64,000 nucleotides of DNA, from assembly GCA_017654935.2 (NCBI GenBank), contig CM065680.1, forward strand, positions 37,830,987 through 37,894,986, read 5' to 3'. The position numbers and the translations under genes are program-made. Shown here in pieces: positions 33,378 through 41,363 of the stretch (position 1 is the first letter of the stretch; the number at the start of each line of letters is the position of its first letter). Below the pieces are notes generated by a model. That model was given only the letters and a program-made list of their open reading frames with translations, was not told where the DNA came from and did no database searches. The stretch is from Phymorhynchus buccinoides. Taxonomy: Eukaryota; Mollusca; Gastropoda; Neogastropoda; Raphitomidae.

Positions 33378-34278
33378 CATTTGACTTTTGACCTCTGTCT
33401 TTGGCATTTGACTTTGACTTTTGACTCCTCTCTGTCTGTCTGTCTCTCAGTCTGTCTCTTTCTTCCTGCTTCTCTCTCTCTGTCTCTCTCCATTTTTTAC
33501 TATCCAGCATCTGAACAGATGATACCGGGTAATCTGGTCATTATCGGTACTGTGTTCTGCCTCTTTCCAGTCTTAATTAAGTGCCAAGATGATGATTGTT
33601 GAAAACAGGAACACTCTCACCCCCCTCGTGTGTCTCAATTTGTTTAACCCCTTCAGTGCTGTCTGTCTCTTGTACCTGTGCTACCTGATTGCCAAATCGT
33701 GAATGAGTGCTGATGTATATACATATCGGTGGCAAGTTACTGAAGCATTATGGAGGATGTGTATATATGTCACCAGTACCGAAGAGGTTAATATCTGTTT
33801 CTTCTTCTTACGAGACCTTGGTCATTGCCAAACATTCAAAAATTTCAGTTAGGTTTAGTTGACAAGTCACATAGTATGAGAACTGACAGTCAATTATATC
33901 ATATTATGAAGGCGACCTTATGTCAAAATATGCCAATATTAATTTATTTGCTTTTTTGTGTGTGCATGTTTGTTTGTCACGTTGTGCTTTGTATAATATG
34001 GTTCAGTTTCATAATAAACTGCGTCTTACATTTTTTTTGTATTTCCTCTTCATGACTTTGACTGAATCATATTCATTTTTTGTTTCAAAACGTTTTTATC
34101 ATAAACGGGTTTTTGTTGTTATACCAGGGACATTTATGATGACGTTAAGAGAGACAGCCAAAGAAAGGAACAGGATAAAAGCAAAGGGGAGCCAGCTATT
34201 GCCAAGAACACTGAGCCGACAGCAACCACAGATGAGTCTGGAAAAAGGAGCAGTAATTCAAGCAACATGTCGTTTTGA
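1636..34278 (+). CDS. USP37: USP37-like ubiquitin carboxyl-terminal hydrolase, 14 coding exons, 5' end probably outside window
   Basis: Joined exons: 1636-1866, 2308-2445, 8297-8429, 9134-10305, 15508-15579, 19667-19786, 20634-20774, 23781-23868, 24766-24937, 26726-27958, 28638-29539, 30398-30455, 32428-32566, 34128-34278. All introns are GT-AG and all phases agree, giving 1,582 residues plus TGA. The family is a cysteine protease that removes ubiquitin from substrates; human USP37 acts in the nucleus in cell-cycle control. Visible are the Cys box (NFSQTCFMNSVLQSL), DVHEF, a CxxC/CxxC zinc ribbon, RVLIL.., YRLVSVVTHIG, GHYYSD, RFDDL and a YMFFYMN end, in the order of USP37/USP26/USP29. Human-type ubiquitin-interacting motifs were not seen in the insertions. 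The start codon and N-terminal PH-like region are not in the window or were not recognised. Confidence 0.9.
2308..2445 (+). CDS. USP37: USP37-like exon e2: Cys box
   Basis: Encodes FENFSQTCFMNSVLQSL and then YGLQPFTTDLLR. The catalytic Cys codon is 2330-2332, and the Asn five residues before it (2315-2317) is the oxyanion-hole Asn of USPs. The usual Gly of the box (N-x-G-x-T-C) is Ser here. The donor atgcg|gtatgt leaves phase 2. An earlier GT at 2394 was rejected because continuing keeps the alignment to human USP37. Confidence 0.93.
2688..7990. repeat. 52-bp satellite array, about 100 copies
   Basis: Unit contains tgtgtacatacatgtttgtg followed by tgtgtgaagcagtgtgtatc and actctgtgtg, repeating every 52 bases through most of the intron between e2 and e3. 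Copies are nearly identical. The main variant has catatatg instead of catacatg, scattered near 2860, 2962, 4158, 4420, 5097, 5874, 6187, 6238, 7424 and 7474. A few units are damaged (near 3810, 5610, 6085, 6320-6360, 6900). Cys/Val-rich frames across it are not genes. Confidence 0.98.
8297..8429 (+). CDS. USP37: USP37-like exon e3: helical segment between Cys box and HEF box
   Basis: Acceptor catcag, donor cat|gtaagt. Encodes AVSRLLLEKQKQQFRGSS and VNFLDGNQH, which align with the human segment leading to QNDAHEF. It completes the Arg codon begun in e2 and exits in phase 0. It follows the 52-bp satellite intron. Confidence 0.88.
8430..9133. other. USP37 intron e3-e4
   Basis: Holds a (CA)-rich stretch at 8643-8700 and a TTG-rich run before the acceptor. 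No gene or recognised mobile element. Confidence 0.6.
9134..10305 (+). CDS. USP37: USP37-like exon e4: HEF box plus ~350-residue acidic insertion
   Basis: Begins DVHEFLVQLLDKIKEE, matching the DAHEF box of USP37. It then runs through about 350 residues rich in Glu, Ser, Asp, Thr and Asn with no recognisable fold. It ends NFEIHFKHTKKC, which matches the strand before the zinc ribbon, where the first ribbon Cys lies. Acceptor ttgtccag, donor ttaag|gttaga, exit phase 2. The human protein has only a few dozen residues here, so this is a lineage-specific disordered insertion in the catalytic domain. Confidence 0.92.
11130..11830 (-). pseudogene. CR1/jockey-like LINE reverse-transcriptase fragment, broken
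   Basis: On the minus strand the order is VVDFKKAFDK (near 11800), a GVPQGSVLGP-like segment, LFVDDSVT, DLNELASWENKWMSFHPDKC, and CLGFTISQDLRWDTHISNV then TLGFLHRNLK. These are hallmarks of non-LTR retrotransposon reverse transcriptase. Several frameshifts separate the blocks, so it is dead. It lies antisense in the intron after e4. Confidence 0.85.
12003..12430. repeat. Tandem duplication, ~205-bp unit, two copies
   Basis: The second copy starts near 12208. Each has aagacaaacaat, a (GT)n run, cactgactgagtcag, gcagataaagc and ggctggactgaaatttgtt, ending acacctaggcatc. No coding capacity. Confidence 0.85.
13653..13795. repeat. 79-bp tandem duplication
   Basis: ctaagctaagtgacccagcc recurs after 79 bases, with the downstream cacccaac also shared. 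No function apparent. Confidence 0.8.
14484..15046. repeat. 36-bp minisatellite, ~16 copies
   Basis: Unit catttgtttattgtatgtct followed by gtcctaaaaagttgta, with a few short units. Because 36 is a multiple of three, frames stay open for 155-197 codons on both strands, which mimics a gene. It sits in the intron between e4 and e5. Confidence 0.95.
15508..15579 (+). CDS. USP37: USP37-like exon e5: small zinc-ribbon exon
   Basis: A 72-base exon with acceptor tttgtgcag and donor gagct|gtaagt. In the phase set by e4 it reads SCSKYRDTVIERSVHCIVL and then SIPKEL, aligning with the human CGEIIPKREQFNDLSIDLP segment. Its Cys (15509-15511) completes the CxxC pair begun at the end of e4, 5.2 kb upstream. 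Normal E-x-F-N-D residues are poorly conserved, but phase and position fit exactly. Confidence 0.85.
15634..15750 (+). repeat. Dispersed repeat family R, partial copy
   Basis: Contains gcaagtccgacttcgcctgg and ggcaggagaatggaccgg, shared with 28385-28460 and, in part, with 17463-17620 and 29797-30030. Confidence 0.65.
17463..17620 (+). repeat. Dispersed repeat family R, copy
   Basis: Shares agattagaggaagttacaag, cacagaaggtggg and ccccggtatcccca with the 28459-28612 copy. Preceded by a G-rich stretch (17411-17426). 15830-17210 contains no recognised gene. Confidence 0.65.
17773..18022. mobile_element. Fold-back MITE, family E
   Basis: Ends ttaaccctttcaccgcca and tggcggcgaaagggttaa are inverted. 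Related pairs with ttaaccccttcactgcca-type ends occur at 33643-33791 and 38011-38235. Confidence 0.65.
19345..19511. mobile_element. Fold-back MITE, family F
   Basis: Starts actgtattttacagac and ends cgccttatagtccataat; the inside has gattataaggcgc and aattttacacaaagt. Related copies: 23033-23177 and 24993-25100. Confidence 0.6.
19667..19786 (+). CDS. USP37: USP37-like exon e6: second zinc-ribbon CxxC
   Basis: Encodes KFTSLQDVFNAYFQEEIEVK then CQDCHHRKAAAETK and CRFPR. It corresponds to SIQDSLDLFF..EELEYSCEKCGGK in human USP37, so it carries the second zinc pair CQDC. Acceptor gttttcag, donor tcccag|gtaacc, phase 2 in and out. Confidence 0.92.
20080..20115. repeat. (CA)n microsatellite
   Basis: Uninterrupted CA repeat in the e6-e7 intron. 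Surrounding 19860-20080 has loosely duplicated CA/CATG-rich sequence. Confidence 0.9.
20634..20774 (+). CDS. USP37: USP37-like exon e7: RVLIL strand
   Basis: Acceptor ccttacag. It reads RVLILLLGRYGTNAKNRTAV and then EIPPSISVQKHCDKMVV, matching RVLILHLKRYSFN...VIIPRYLTL. The highly conserved HLKR(Y/F) tetrapeptide is LLGRY here. Donor tcaag|gtattt, phase 2. Confidence 0.88.
21545..21955 (-). mobile_element. tRNA-derived SINE
   Basis: On the minus strand it carries a perfect A box TGGCAGAGTGG (21928-21938) and B box GGTTCGAATCC (21865-21875), the internal RNA polymerase III promoter of tRNAs. About 300 bases of body follow, with cgcacgtacaaatcccatgg. It is not a working tRNA because the tRNA part runs into a long non-tRNA body. 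It lies antisense in the e7-e8 intron. Confidence 0.8.
22233..22502 (+). mobile_element. SINE-like dispersed repeat, family S2
   Basis: Shares ggctgtgtcagacca-like start, caaggctac, catcatcagtct, gtggcgggataat, ggtgca.ttgtacca and atccctggagtc with 46907-47162 in the same orientation, over about 265 bases. Confidence 0.75.
22534..22746. mobile_element. MITE family D, compact copy
   Basis: Ends taatgaggctttatacc and gtataacgcctcatt. Same family as 1074-1471 but without the CT tract. It directly follows the S2 copy. Confidence 0.65.
23033..23177. mobile_element. Fold-back MITE, family F
   Basis: Ends ccgtgttttacggattat and ccttatagtccataaaatat. Same family as 19345-19511. Confidence 0.6.
23781..23868 (+). 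CDS. USP37: USP37-like exon e8: acidic linker
   Basis: Acceptor gtcaacag, donor gag|gtactg. Encodes RGEDSNRSEGSFHDSLNEPS followed by an acidic end, with no recognised domain. Phase enters at 2 and leaves at 0. A 30-bp unit carrying the donor is repeated three times directly downstream (23866-23955). Confidence 0.75.
23866..23955 (+). repeat. 30-bp triplication including the e8 splice donor
   Basis: Three units of gaggtactgtttatatga..atggaa begin at about 23866, 23896 and 23926, each with a GT donor in the same context (23869, 23899, 23929). Confidence 0.9.
24187..24640 (+). pseudogene. CR1-like LINE 3' end
   Basis: Encodes LDLPSLKYRRLRGDLINVYK and, after a diverged stretch, HFFSNRVTNYWNALPAQTK, typical of the C-terminus of CR1-like ORF2. 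A stop and a short 3' UTR ending near gacctgacctgactgtg follow. No reverse-transcriptase core is left. Confidence 0.85.
24766..24937 (+). CDS. USP37: USP37-like exon e9: acidic linker
   Basis: Acceptor tacaaagcag, donor aaag|gtgagt. Encodes a Gln/Asn/Glu-rich stretch containing EVDIDLLALHSYQEEMYQEE. The position corresponds to the human region holding ubiquitin-interacting motifs, but no clear LxxAxxxS motif is seen. Phase 0 in, 1 out. Confidence 0.8.
24993..25100. mobile_element. MITE family F, partial copy
   Basis: tactgtattttacagacc and gattataaagcgcaaccccc match 19345-19511. It starts about 55 bases after the e9 donor. Confidence 0.55.
25199..25507. mobile_element. MITE family A split by a nested family B MITE
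   Basis: Outer ends aatagggcatttgccac and gtggcaaatgccctatt. Inside lies 25305-25476 with ends gtggaacctcccttataag and cttataagggaggttccac. Both families occur separately at 371-525 and 581-1042, which establishes the nesting. Confidence 0.75.
25866..25996. repeat. Fold-back repeat G, copy 1
   Basis: ttgactgctgatccgaagaa through tggtaggttggatcc to gatccaacataccacca. Nearly identical to 26498-26635 in direct orientation; the two copies bracket the telomere-like fold-back element. Confidence 0.8.
26002..26413. mobile_element. Fold-back element H with telomere-like core, copy 1
   Basis: Arms run from gcagtagaaattccgg to ccggaatttctactgt and include cataaagctgtattttagga in both orientations. 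The centre holds CCCTAA/CCCTAT-type repeats (26142-26190) facing TAGGGTTAGG-type repeats (26263-26303). No coding capacity. Confidence 0.8.
26498..26635. repeat. Fold-back repeat G, copy 2
   Basis: Direct copy of 25866-25996, ending about 90 bases before exon e10. Confidence 0.8.
26726..27958 (+). CDS. USP37: USP37-like exon e10: long Ser/Glu-rich disordered insertion
   Basis: Starts AWMRNNLSEEEKRFQLDFFG, continues with HLAKQKRIADHLLDNILEP, then becomes strongly acidic and Ser-rich. A degenerate unit of roughly 24-30 residues recurs, for example MDSTVPSSSTGEINEAAPGN, MDISSSASSTSLEEDN and IDSSSSFSSIADNNESAPVQ. Acceptor cttttcag, donor cagtcag|gtattg, exit phase 1. Reading on past the donor meets a stop within 13 codons. 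Confidence 0.9.
28385..28612 (+). repeat. Dispersed repeat family R, near-complete copy next to exon e11
   Basis: Contains gcaagtccgacttcggctgg, ggcaggagaatggaccgg, ggaagttacaagcacagaac and cggtatccccatgggg. It ends about 20 bases before the e11 acceptor. Confidence 0.7.
28638..29539 (+). CDS. USP37: USP37-like exon e11: Pro/Ser-rich insertion with SPKR repeats
   Basis: Begins VLYVPDLRGSSAEKDQT if the acceptor gtttcag (28637) is used. A second in-phase acceptor, gttccag (28652), would drop five residues. It contains a nine-residue repeat, SSPKRSSEN / SSPKRSSQN / SSPKRSP (29144-29218), in which each SPKR fits the CDK consensus S/T-P-x-K/R. A helix-like HDVVTFLREQLGVKEGE follows, then an acidic tail. 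Donor gcccag|gtaaac, phase 0. A dispersed repeat copy ends about 20 bases before the acceptor. Confidence 0.88.
29698..29782. repeat. Poly(T)/poly(G) tract
   Basis: About 28 T, 10 G, a short spacer, then CCCCCC and about 24 G. It abuts a family R copy on the minus strand (29797-30030). Confidence 0.95.
29797..30030 (-). repeat. Dispersed repeat family R, reverse copy
   Basis: ccaccttctggaagttctgt and gtaacttcctctaatctgtc are the reverse complement of the 28500-28570 segment; ggtccattctcctgcctttt also matches. Confidence 0.7.
30398..30455 (+). CDS. USP37: USP37-like exon e12: YRLVSVVTHIG strand
   Basis: A 58-base exon encoding VANYRLVSVVTHIGRSTSL, matching human YRLISVVSHIGSTSSSG directly before the His box. 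Acceptor ctgttcag, donor tctag|gtgagc, phase 0 in and 1 out. This returns the protein to the catalytic fold after about 800 inserted residues. Confidence 0.95.
30845..31372. mobile_element. Fold-back element H, inverted copy 2
   Basis: The region is the reverse complement of 26002-26500, including the side sequence acaaattttattaagacaaag. Its centre again has CCCTAACCCTAGCCCTAAAC-type and TAGGGTTAGGGCTAGGG-type repeats, around a tgtactgcagtacaccgcg segment. Confidence 0.8.
32428..32566 (+). CDS. USP37: USP37-like exon e13: His box and catalytic Asp
   Basis: Encodes GHYYSDVLNPATEQWLRFDD and on to GYMFFYMNR. The catalytic His is codon 32430-32432; the third triad residue by family alignment is the first Asp of FDD (32481-32483). 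Acceptor tcctgtcag, donor aatcg|gtaagt. Confidence 0.97.
33259..33375. repeat. (CT)n microsatellite in the last USP37 intron
   Basis: About 115 bases of CT, followed by duplicated ggcatttgactttgac segments and further CT-rich sequence to 33490. Confidence 0.97.
33643..33791. mobile_element. Fold-back MITE, family E-like
   Basis: Ends tttaaccccttcagtgct and gtaccgaagaggttaat are imperfect inverted repeats like those at 17773-18022 and 38011-38235. Confidence 0.5.
34128..34278 (+). CDS. USP37: USP37-like exon e14: C-terminus and stop
   Basis: Acceptor ataccag. It completes the Arg codon and reads DIYDDVKRDSQRKEQDKSKG before a Ser/Thr-rich tail ending SSNMSF and TGA at 34276-34278. The start aligns with human KEIFDELLETEKNS after YMHK, so the protein ends at about the usual distance from the catalytic core. 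Confidence 0.93.
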
Positions 34279-36540
34279 ATCACAAGTCGGACACCCAGGA
34301 CGAAGCCATAGGGACAGAGGGGGCATAGCGGGCTGAAGTATTCAGGGAATTTGATGTGAATTTCAGAGAGGCATCAGCTTGAAGTAACGGTAGTATGGTT
34401 TGCTTTTTCTGTAACACAAAAGCAGGCTTGTTTAAAAATAATGATGAAGATTTCTGAGTGGAAAAAGAATATTATAATAAATTACGACTTGTTTAATTCT
34501 CTCTGTGGGTTTCAAAAATAAAAGCAAAATTACTCCCCCCAAAACACCGTTACCGGTGTGCCCTATGTGACATGAATGAAATTTTTGCATTTTTATTTGA
34601 GACAGTTAGGGAGCATATTTGTGCGTGTGTAATAAGAGATTAGGGCATTTTAAAAAGTTGAGTTTAAAATCCGATTTATGCCTTTAGTAGTGGTTGGTTT
34701 GTATGTCATTAATATTTTTTGTGAAAACCCGCATTTTAAGATGTTTCCCATTGCGCCATAATGTTACATAGATCTGGCAGTAGAGTGAAGAGTTTTAAGA
34801 GAGTCAAGAGTTTGGATTGGTGGTGTTTTAAAAAAAATGCAATTAGGTCAAAGATAGCATGTCTTTTAAAAGATGAGTATAGGAATATTTCTTTTATCTT
34901 TGATGCATATGTAACTTCTTTATTGTGGAAATTTATGTACATAATAACATTTGTGGATTTTTTTTAAGTTAATGGCTGCTTGCAGCAGGAGAGGACAGTA
35001 AAATATTGAACTTTCATTTTGAAAATAATGTTTTTAGATCCTTATTTAATATGTGGTTCATTCTGGATTATAGGAAAGTGTTGCAGGGTTTTTGTAAAAA
35101 AACTTCTCCCAACCCGTTTTTCCCCAACCCATTTTCAATGGCTGGCTGAAATGGTTTGGTGAAAGTAGGCTTGGAGTTATCAAAAAGGGTAAATTGTTTC
35201 TTCTGCAACCACCCCGCTCCCCTTTAAAAAAAAATTGATACTAATAATAAATTGATATTTATATAGTGGGATTTTTTCAAGCACAAAGCGGTTTGCAATC
35301 GGCATTTAAACACACAGGCACGCACGCACATACTCGTATGGCAAATGTGCCTGTTTTTTTGTTTGTTTTTTAGTACATTGGTTTACCTTGCTTATGTGAA
35401 ACACTATTTTATAAAACATGAATTTGTGAGCAGATAGTATGATTACAAACTTATGTGAAGCCTGTTGTTAGAAAATGGGTTAGTTTTATTTCCTTAGCCT
35501 TTTTAATAAAAGTGTAAAGACTTCCCAAAAAAAAGGTATTTGCTTAAAATAATAAAATATTTTGTACGATGTTTTGTAGAAAGTGATGATGATAATTCTT
35601 TTCAATTTGCATTTAAGAAATTTCTATTCAATATTTTATCAGTAACTTTTAATATATATTGTAATTCACATGCCTGTCAATAGAAAAGTATCAAACTGAT
35701 GTTTAAATTTGGCCTGGGCCTCTTGTAATAGAATCGCTAATTGATGTTTGCACTCTGGATAATATGTTCCATGACAGTGTATCATTCATAGTCATTATTA
35801 TTTTTTGTTACTAGTTGGTAGAAATATGTGTACATACGTGACAATAATGTTTTGAAAGGAAAGCCAAGTGAGTTGCTCCCTTTTTTTTACATTTTGATGA
35901 TAGCCAACACATTGATTATGGTACAGTAAATGCAAGTGATAAAAAATGTGTGTATGTGCATGACAATAATGCTTTGAGCCAAGTTAATTGTTTCTTCTTT
36001 TTTGTTTTACATTTTTATTATGATAGCCGACAAATTTAACTATTGTACAGTTAATGCAAGTGATAACAAGGTGGACTTTGTCTAGATATCGTATATCCAC
36101 ATAAATGATGATGAGATTGTGTTACATGCGTGCTTAGCTTTACAAAACTGCTTTTAGTAGCATTTTATTATGCTTTTTGTGTGTGATTTTTTTAGCCATT
36201 CTGTAAATAAACACAATATTCCTTATCCCAAAGAAAGTGTTTCCTACAATCTTTGAAGTGTTGGCTATGAATGTTTTGACGTCCATGTGAATGTGTTTAT
36301 GTGAACAAGCATCTATTGAGGATTTTTTCCAAAGTAAACAACGTATGTTTCGTATTTTGTTGTCTTGTATGGTTTTGTGTCAATGATATTGTGTTTGTAT
36401 CTTCATCTGCGTTCATAGGCCTTATGATATGGGTGATGAAAGTACATGTCTAGTGTTCAGTTTTCACAGGTCTCCCTGCTGCATTCAGCTGACACATTCT
36501 GATTTTAGAGGAGCTCAAAGGAGAACATTATTTTGAACAA
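34279..36540. other. USP37 3' flank
   Basis: AT-rich sequence with several AATAAA hexamers, probably 3' UTR near its start. A repeat-like piece (aataataaattgatatttat) at about 35241-35310 resembles the AAT-rich element at 1688-1724. No other gene seen. Confidence 0.5.
34517..34522 (+). terminator. Candidate polyadenylation signal of USP37-like gene
   Basis: AATAAA 239 bases after the stop codon. Other AATAAA hexamers follow in this AT-rich stretch (near 35504 and 36206), so the real cleavage site cannot be fixed from sequence. Confidence 0.35.
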
Positions 36541-36544
36541 AAAC

Positions 36545-36690
36545 TTTGGTTAAGGCAGGCGACTATGCCAATAAACCAGGGGGAAAAAAACCAGATTTGG
36601 AAAAAGCGAAGTAAAAAAGAATGACAGTAGATTAGAGAAAGTTGCTGTCACAGAGCTTCCTGAAGGTGGTGGAACTGTTTGCACTGTCTG
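36545..36690 (+). repeat. Dispersed repeat family R, diverged copy
   Basis: Shares the order gacagtagattagagaaagtt, cacagagcttcc.gaaggtgg with the other R copies, though diverged. Confidence 0.45.
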
Positions 36691-36834
36691 TCCTGTTGTT
36701 ACCGTAAAGTTCATTTAATTGGCAAAATAGTTGCTGTTTTGTAAAGTTTATTTGTGGGTTATATCCATGTTTGTCTTTCTCTGTGATGGAAAAAAATCTT
36801 GTGCTTATCCATTTATCCTCATAACAAAAATCAA

Positions 36835-37072
<238 letters not shown>

Positions 37073-37375
37073 CCCATTCATGACTTTTAGTGTCACTGTG
37101 TCAGTCATTTTGTGAACAGACAAAGCGGGAAATATACAGGCAAGCACACAAATACACGAACATAATGATTTTCTCATTGAAGATAAAACTTCGACAAACA
37201 AAATAGGGAAAGGGTAGAAGGGAATACATGCAGAGAAAGGGAAAAAAGAAAGTGGGTGACCGCAAAATATTAACAGAAATAAAGATGTCTAGTCATGGGT
37301 GAAAGTAGTTCAGGCATGCTCCTGAAAAAGGTTGATAGTCTTCAAGGTTAAGTTTCCACGTACCATGATCTTATG

Positions 37376-37620
37376 TAGTAGTAAAGGGACTGGCTTCTGC
37401 CTAAGCCTCGCGGCTTATAAAACGTCCCATTAAATTGTTTTTATTTCATTAGGTTGCATTTGCATGCGAAGAAAAACGAACTATGACTGCAATTTCAATC
37501 ATCATTATAAAACATTTCACTACAAATTTTGTCGAGTAGATTTTTGAAGGCGTTAGTATATGTTGCATTTTTTAGTTCAGGTGGCAGTGAGTTCCAGGAG
37601 TTGAACATCTCTGCCAAATT
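37376..37620 (-). pseudogene. LINE 3' end, minus strand
   Basis: Reverse complement matches 58492-58765: gttccaggag/ctcactgccacctgaac (ORF end, WNSLPPELK-like), then gcatgcaaatgcaacctaat and cgcgaggcttaggcagaagc. Truncated 5'. Confidence 0.75.
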
Positions 37621-37689
37621 GATGGCAGATGAAAACGGGATGATTGATATGCAACTATAACACTATCCCCACCCGGCCATCATGTGCAC

Positions 37690-37811
<122 letters not shown>

Positions 37812-38010
37812 TGGAAGTTATTTTTAATGTGGTCACCACTTCAGGATTGGGAAGATTCAGAGAACATTGAAACGTGTCATTTCAGGATTGAAAGAATGTT
37901 GTATGTTTTACTTTCACCCTTGCCTAGCAGAGACACACGGTGGTTTCCATTTTTCCGTTCTTGTCTTTCTTACTGCAGATTGAGTACTTCATCCTCTATC
38001 GTTTGGTATA

Positions 38011-38235
38011 TTTAACCCCTTCACTGCCAGAGAAAATTAAAGAAAAAATTAGGAAAATCATGACATGAAAAAGACAACTGATTGAGCCAATCTGAGAAAA
38101 TGGTCTGGGGATATTACTCTCTTGACTGTGTTAGAGCAAAAGCCAGCATATCAGGGTTATTCCTCTTCATCTGATGACATCATTAGTGATGTCATCAGGT
38201 CAGTATGTAATACGTTGGTGGCAGTCAAGAGGTTA
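38011..38235. mobile_element. Fold-back MITE, family E-like
   Basis: Ends tttaaccccttcactgccag and ggcagtcaagaggttaa are inverted repeats. Confidence 0.6.
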
Positions 38236-38282
38236 ACACTAATTTTCATCCATTTACATAATTAAACACATGCATTCAATAA

Positions 38283-38526
38283 TAGTAGAAGATAAAGGCA
38301 AGACGGAAAAACGCAATGAACCAGGATTGTGACAAATTGCTCCGCGGCTGTTGTGTGTACTGCACTACATAGGGGAGGGGGGGGGGGGGTGTCCTATTAG
38401 ATAATGGCCTTTATCATGACTGCGATTAATTATTCAACAAAGATAATTAGCTGAAAAGGTTAATAAAATACAGCTTAATGTTTGGTAAGAAAGGCAAGTG
38501 TGAAAATGCGGGGAGAGCTGAGAAAA
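38283..38526. mobile_element. Element H half copy
   Basis: gacggaaaaacgcaatgaac, gtactgcactaca and aatacagcttaatgtttggt match the core and one arm of element H. It ends at the 100-base poly(G) tract. Confidence 0.6.
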
Positions 38527-38628
<102 letters not shown>

Positions 38629-38869
38629 TATGAGGAAATACCCAAAACACTTTTTTTTGCAGAAAACAAAATACATGTATACTATATAGGCTTAATTTTC
38701 ATCAAACTTGCCTGAGAATAGAAAAGATGGCGACTGCAATACTGGGGATTCCTTTATACCATGTGTAACATTAGGCCCATCCTTATTTCCAAATGTTAAA
38801 AACAAATAGGTTTTAGTTAACAGACCATTAATTAAACCAGCGTGGTGCGGAGCGGCTACAGTGGCGGTG

Positions 38870-39420
38870 AAAGGGTTAAAGGGGCACCCTGATGGATGGG
38901 TTTTTGCAAGAAACACGTCGAGATCACAAGGAAAACACTCTTTACAGAGATAGCAACACTTACTTTGCTCTGGTTTCCTAGAAGTCAAATCGGCGATTCC
39001 TCCTTGGCGGAGATGCTGGAAGTCAAATTCTTTCTAATGGCCGCCCGTGAGTAAGACCAAATCGTTTGCACGAAATTTCCACAAGCCTTTTATAGTTTTT
39101 ATACAGTTTACCAAAAGGAGTTTCGCTCACAACAAAGGAAATAGCTCCAATTTTTGTTTACTGCACTACAAAAGAAAAAAGCTTCAACCACCCTCAGTGG
39201 CCTCCACCCACGCCGTCCAAAATGGCTTATCTCAACGGCAACTCCGCCAAGGTGGAATCGACGTTTTGACCATTTGATTTATAGGAAACTAGAGCAAAGT
39301 GAGTGTTCCTATCCTTGGAACGGCTGTCTTTCTGGTGACCTCGACGTGTTTCTTGCAAAAACTCATCCGTCAGTGTGCCACTTTAAAGCGTCTTTTTTTA
39401 CCTACACATTTAAAACGAAG
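38870..39420. mobile_element. Long fold-back element
   Basis: Left arm (38876-39010: aaacacgtcgagatcac, actttgctctggtttcct, ctccttggcggag) is the approximate inverse of the right arm (39235-39400: ctccgccaaggtggaat, aggaaactagagcaaagt, gacctcgacgtgtttcttgc). Matching frames on opposite strands (CxxDLDVFLAKTHPS) come from this palindrome, not from genes. Confidence 0.7.
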
Positions 39421-39645
39421 ACTGTCCCATACTCACCCTGTAATTTCCATCTACTTAGAGAGGTTTTTCAGGATGAAGAAAACATTGAACAGAAAAAATA
39501 AAAGTTGTGTTTTGTTGTTGCTTTTCTGAAAAATATTATTTTTCAAATTGGGTTCCTATGGAAACTGCTTCTTTGTGGAAATGTCCTATGCAAGCTGGAA
39601 AAAAGTAATGCTGTTCTAACCTTTTCTGCATTGAATTTGCGCACG

Positions 39646-39655
39646 CACACGCACG

Positions 39656-39722
<67 letters not shown>

Positions 39723-39745
39723 ATGTGTGTCACACACACACACAA
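39646..39745. repeat. (CA)n microsatellite
   Basis: CA repeat with CG interruptions at its start; 39657-39720 is pure. Confidence 0.97.
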
Positions 39746-40057
39746 TACCCCCAAAACAAAACTTTAACAAATTGTGGGTGGCATTCTTTGGAGTTCTGGA
39801 AGTTCTGAAAAACCGCAAACCTCCACCAGACCTTATCACCACCCCACCTCCACCCCAAGGGGAAAAATTTGTAAAATTGAGTTGTTTTTCTTATGATAGG
39901 TGGTGGTGTAGAATCCAAGAATGTACAAACTAACCAATTTAACTGATAACATCAGTGATGGATGCTACATTATTGTCTTTTTCGATTTGCCTGTACAATG
40001 TTAACACAAGGGCATCGCCAAGCGGCAGCAACGCATTGTGACAATGCAACCCGGCCA

Positions 40058-40680
40058 TAGTTATGTCCTCTCCCCCCACCCCCCCAATAAACACACCACT
40101 TTCCACCCTTACAGAACGCATAAAATTCATAGCCCAAAATTTGAAGCGATTCTGTTCAGTAGTTCACGAGATACAGCTGAACTTTTATACAAACTTCCTT
40201 GCATGATGTCCTCTCCCACCCCCCAATAAACACACCACTTTCCACCCTTACAGAAACGCATAAAATATATAGCCCAAAATTTGAAGCGATTCTGTTCAGT
40301 AGTTCACGAGATACAGCGTCCTCCCCCCCCCCCACATAACCCACCCCCCACCCCCCAATAAACACACCACTTTCCACCCTTACAGAACGCATAAAATACA
40401 TAGCCCAAAATTTGAAGCGATTCTGTTCAGTAGTTCACGAGATACAGCTGAACTTTTTTATACAAACTTCCTTGCACCATGTCCTCTCCCCCCACCCCCC
40501 AATAAACACACCACTTTCCACCCTTACAGAACACATAAAATACATAGCCCAAAATTTGAAGAGATTCTGTTCAGTGGTTCACGAGATACAGCTGAACTTT
40601 TATACAAACTTCCTTGCACCATGGTACACCACCACACAAAATTTGAAGCGATTCTGTTCACTAGTTCACGAAATAAAGCT
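40058..40680. repeat. ~140-bp tandem repeat, 4-5 copies
   Basis: Unit runs atgtcctctcccc..aataaacacacc, actttccacccttacag, aatttgaagcgattctgttc, agtagttcacgagatacagc. Starts near 40063, 40205, 40318 (truncated) and 40479, with a last partial unit to 40680. C tracts differ in length. Confidence 0.9.
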
Positions 40681-40984
40681 GGGGGGAAATTACATAGCCT
40701 AAAGAAGGAAATTTCGGTTTTCAAGGTCAAACTTCAAGGTCAAGGTCAGCACGGTGTTGATTAACGAAAGGAAGCTTCCTTTTCAAGCTGTCTACCCCTC
40801 TGCCAATTTTAATCAAAATCCAAACAGTAGTTTTTTAAGATAATCGATGCACAAGATTCAAGAAGTTTAATCCTTTGACCCCCTTTGGAGCATGGAGGAT
40901 ACAAAAACAGTATAACACAAACATAAAACTCAATCAAAACCGCAAAAAATTCAAAGGTAACAGTGAAATGTCAATATTTGGTGA

Positions 40985-41235
40985 GCAGGGAAAGAAACAC
41001 TTTTAAATTATCTTTCCAAATTTTAGAAATTTACTTAAATTTAAACATATACGTCGTCCTTTTTTAAACATGCTACAGAAATTGAAAACGGATTTGGGTT
41101 TCCGAAATTTTTTAGGAACATATTTTTCACGAAGTTCATTGTATTTTGGACATTCCATTATGCAATGAAATTCGTCTCCTATCTCGCCCATTTCGCAATT
41201 ACGACAAATACGTACACAGACAGACACACACACAA
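40985..41235 (-). pseudogene. LINE ORF2 C-terminal zinc-knuckle remnant
   Basis: Minus strand reads RICRNCEMGEIGDEFHCIME and then CPKYNELREKYVPKKF, the C-x2-C...H...C motif found at the end of many non-LTR reverse transcriptases. No upstream RT domain was seen. Confidence 0.6.
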
Positions 41236-41363
41236 ACCAATCGCAATACCTCCGCCTCTGGCCGGGTAATAACTGAAAGGAAATTTGACCGCAATTTCAT
41301 CAAGTGATTTGCTGTGGACTTGACTGCAATTTCATTAAGTGGGGATAGAGGCATTCAAGTGAA

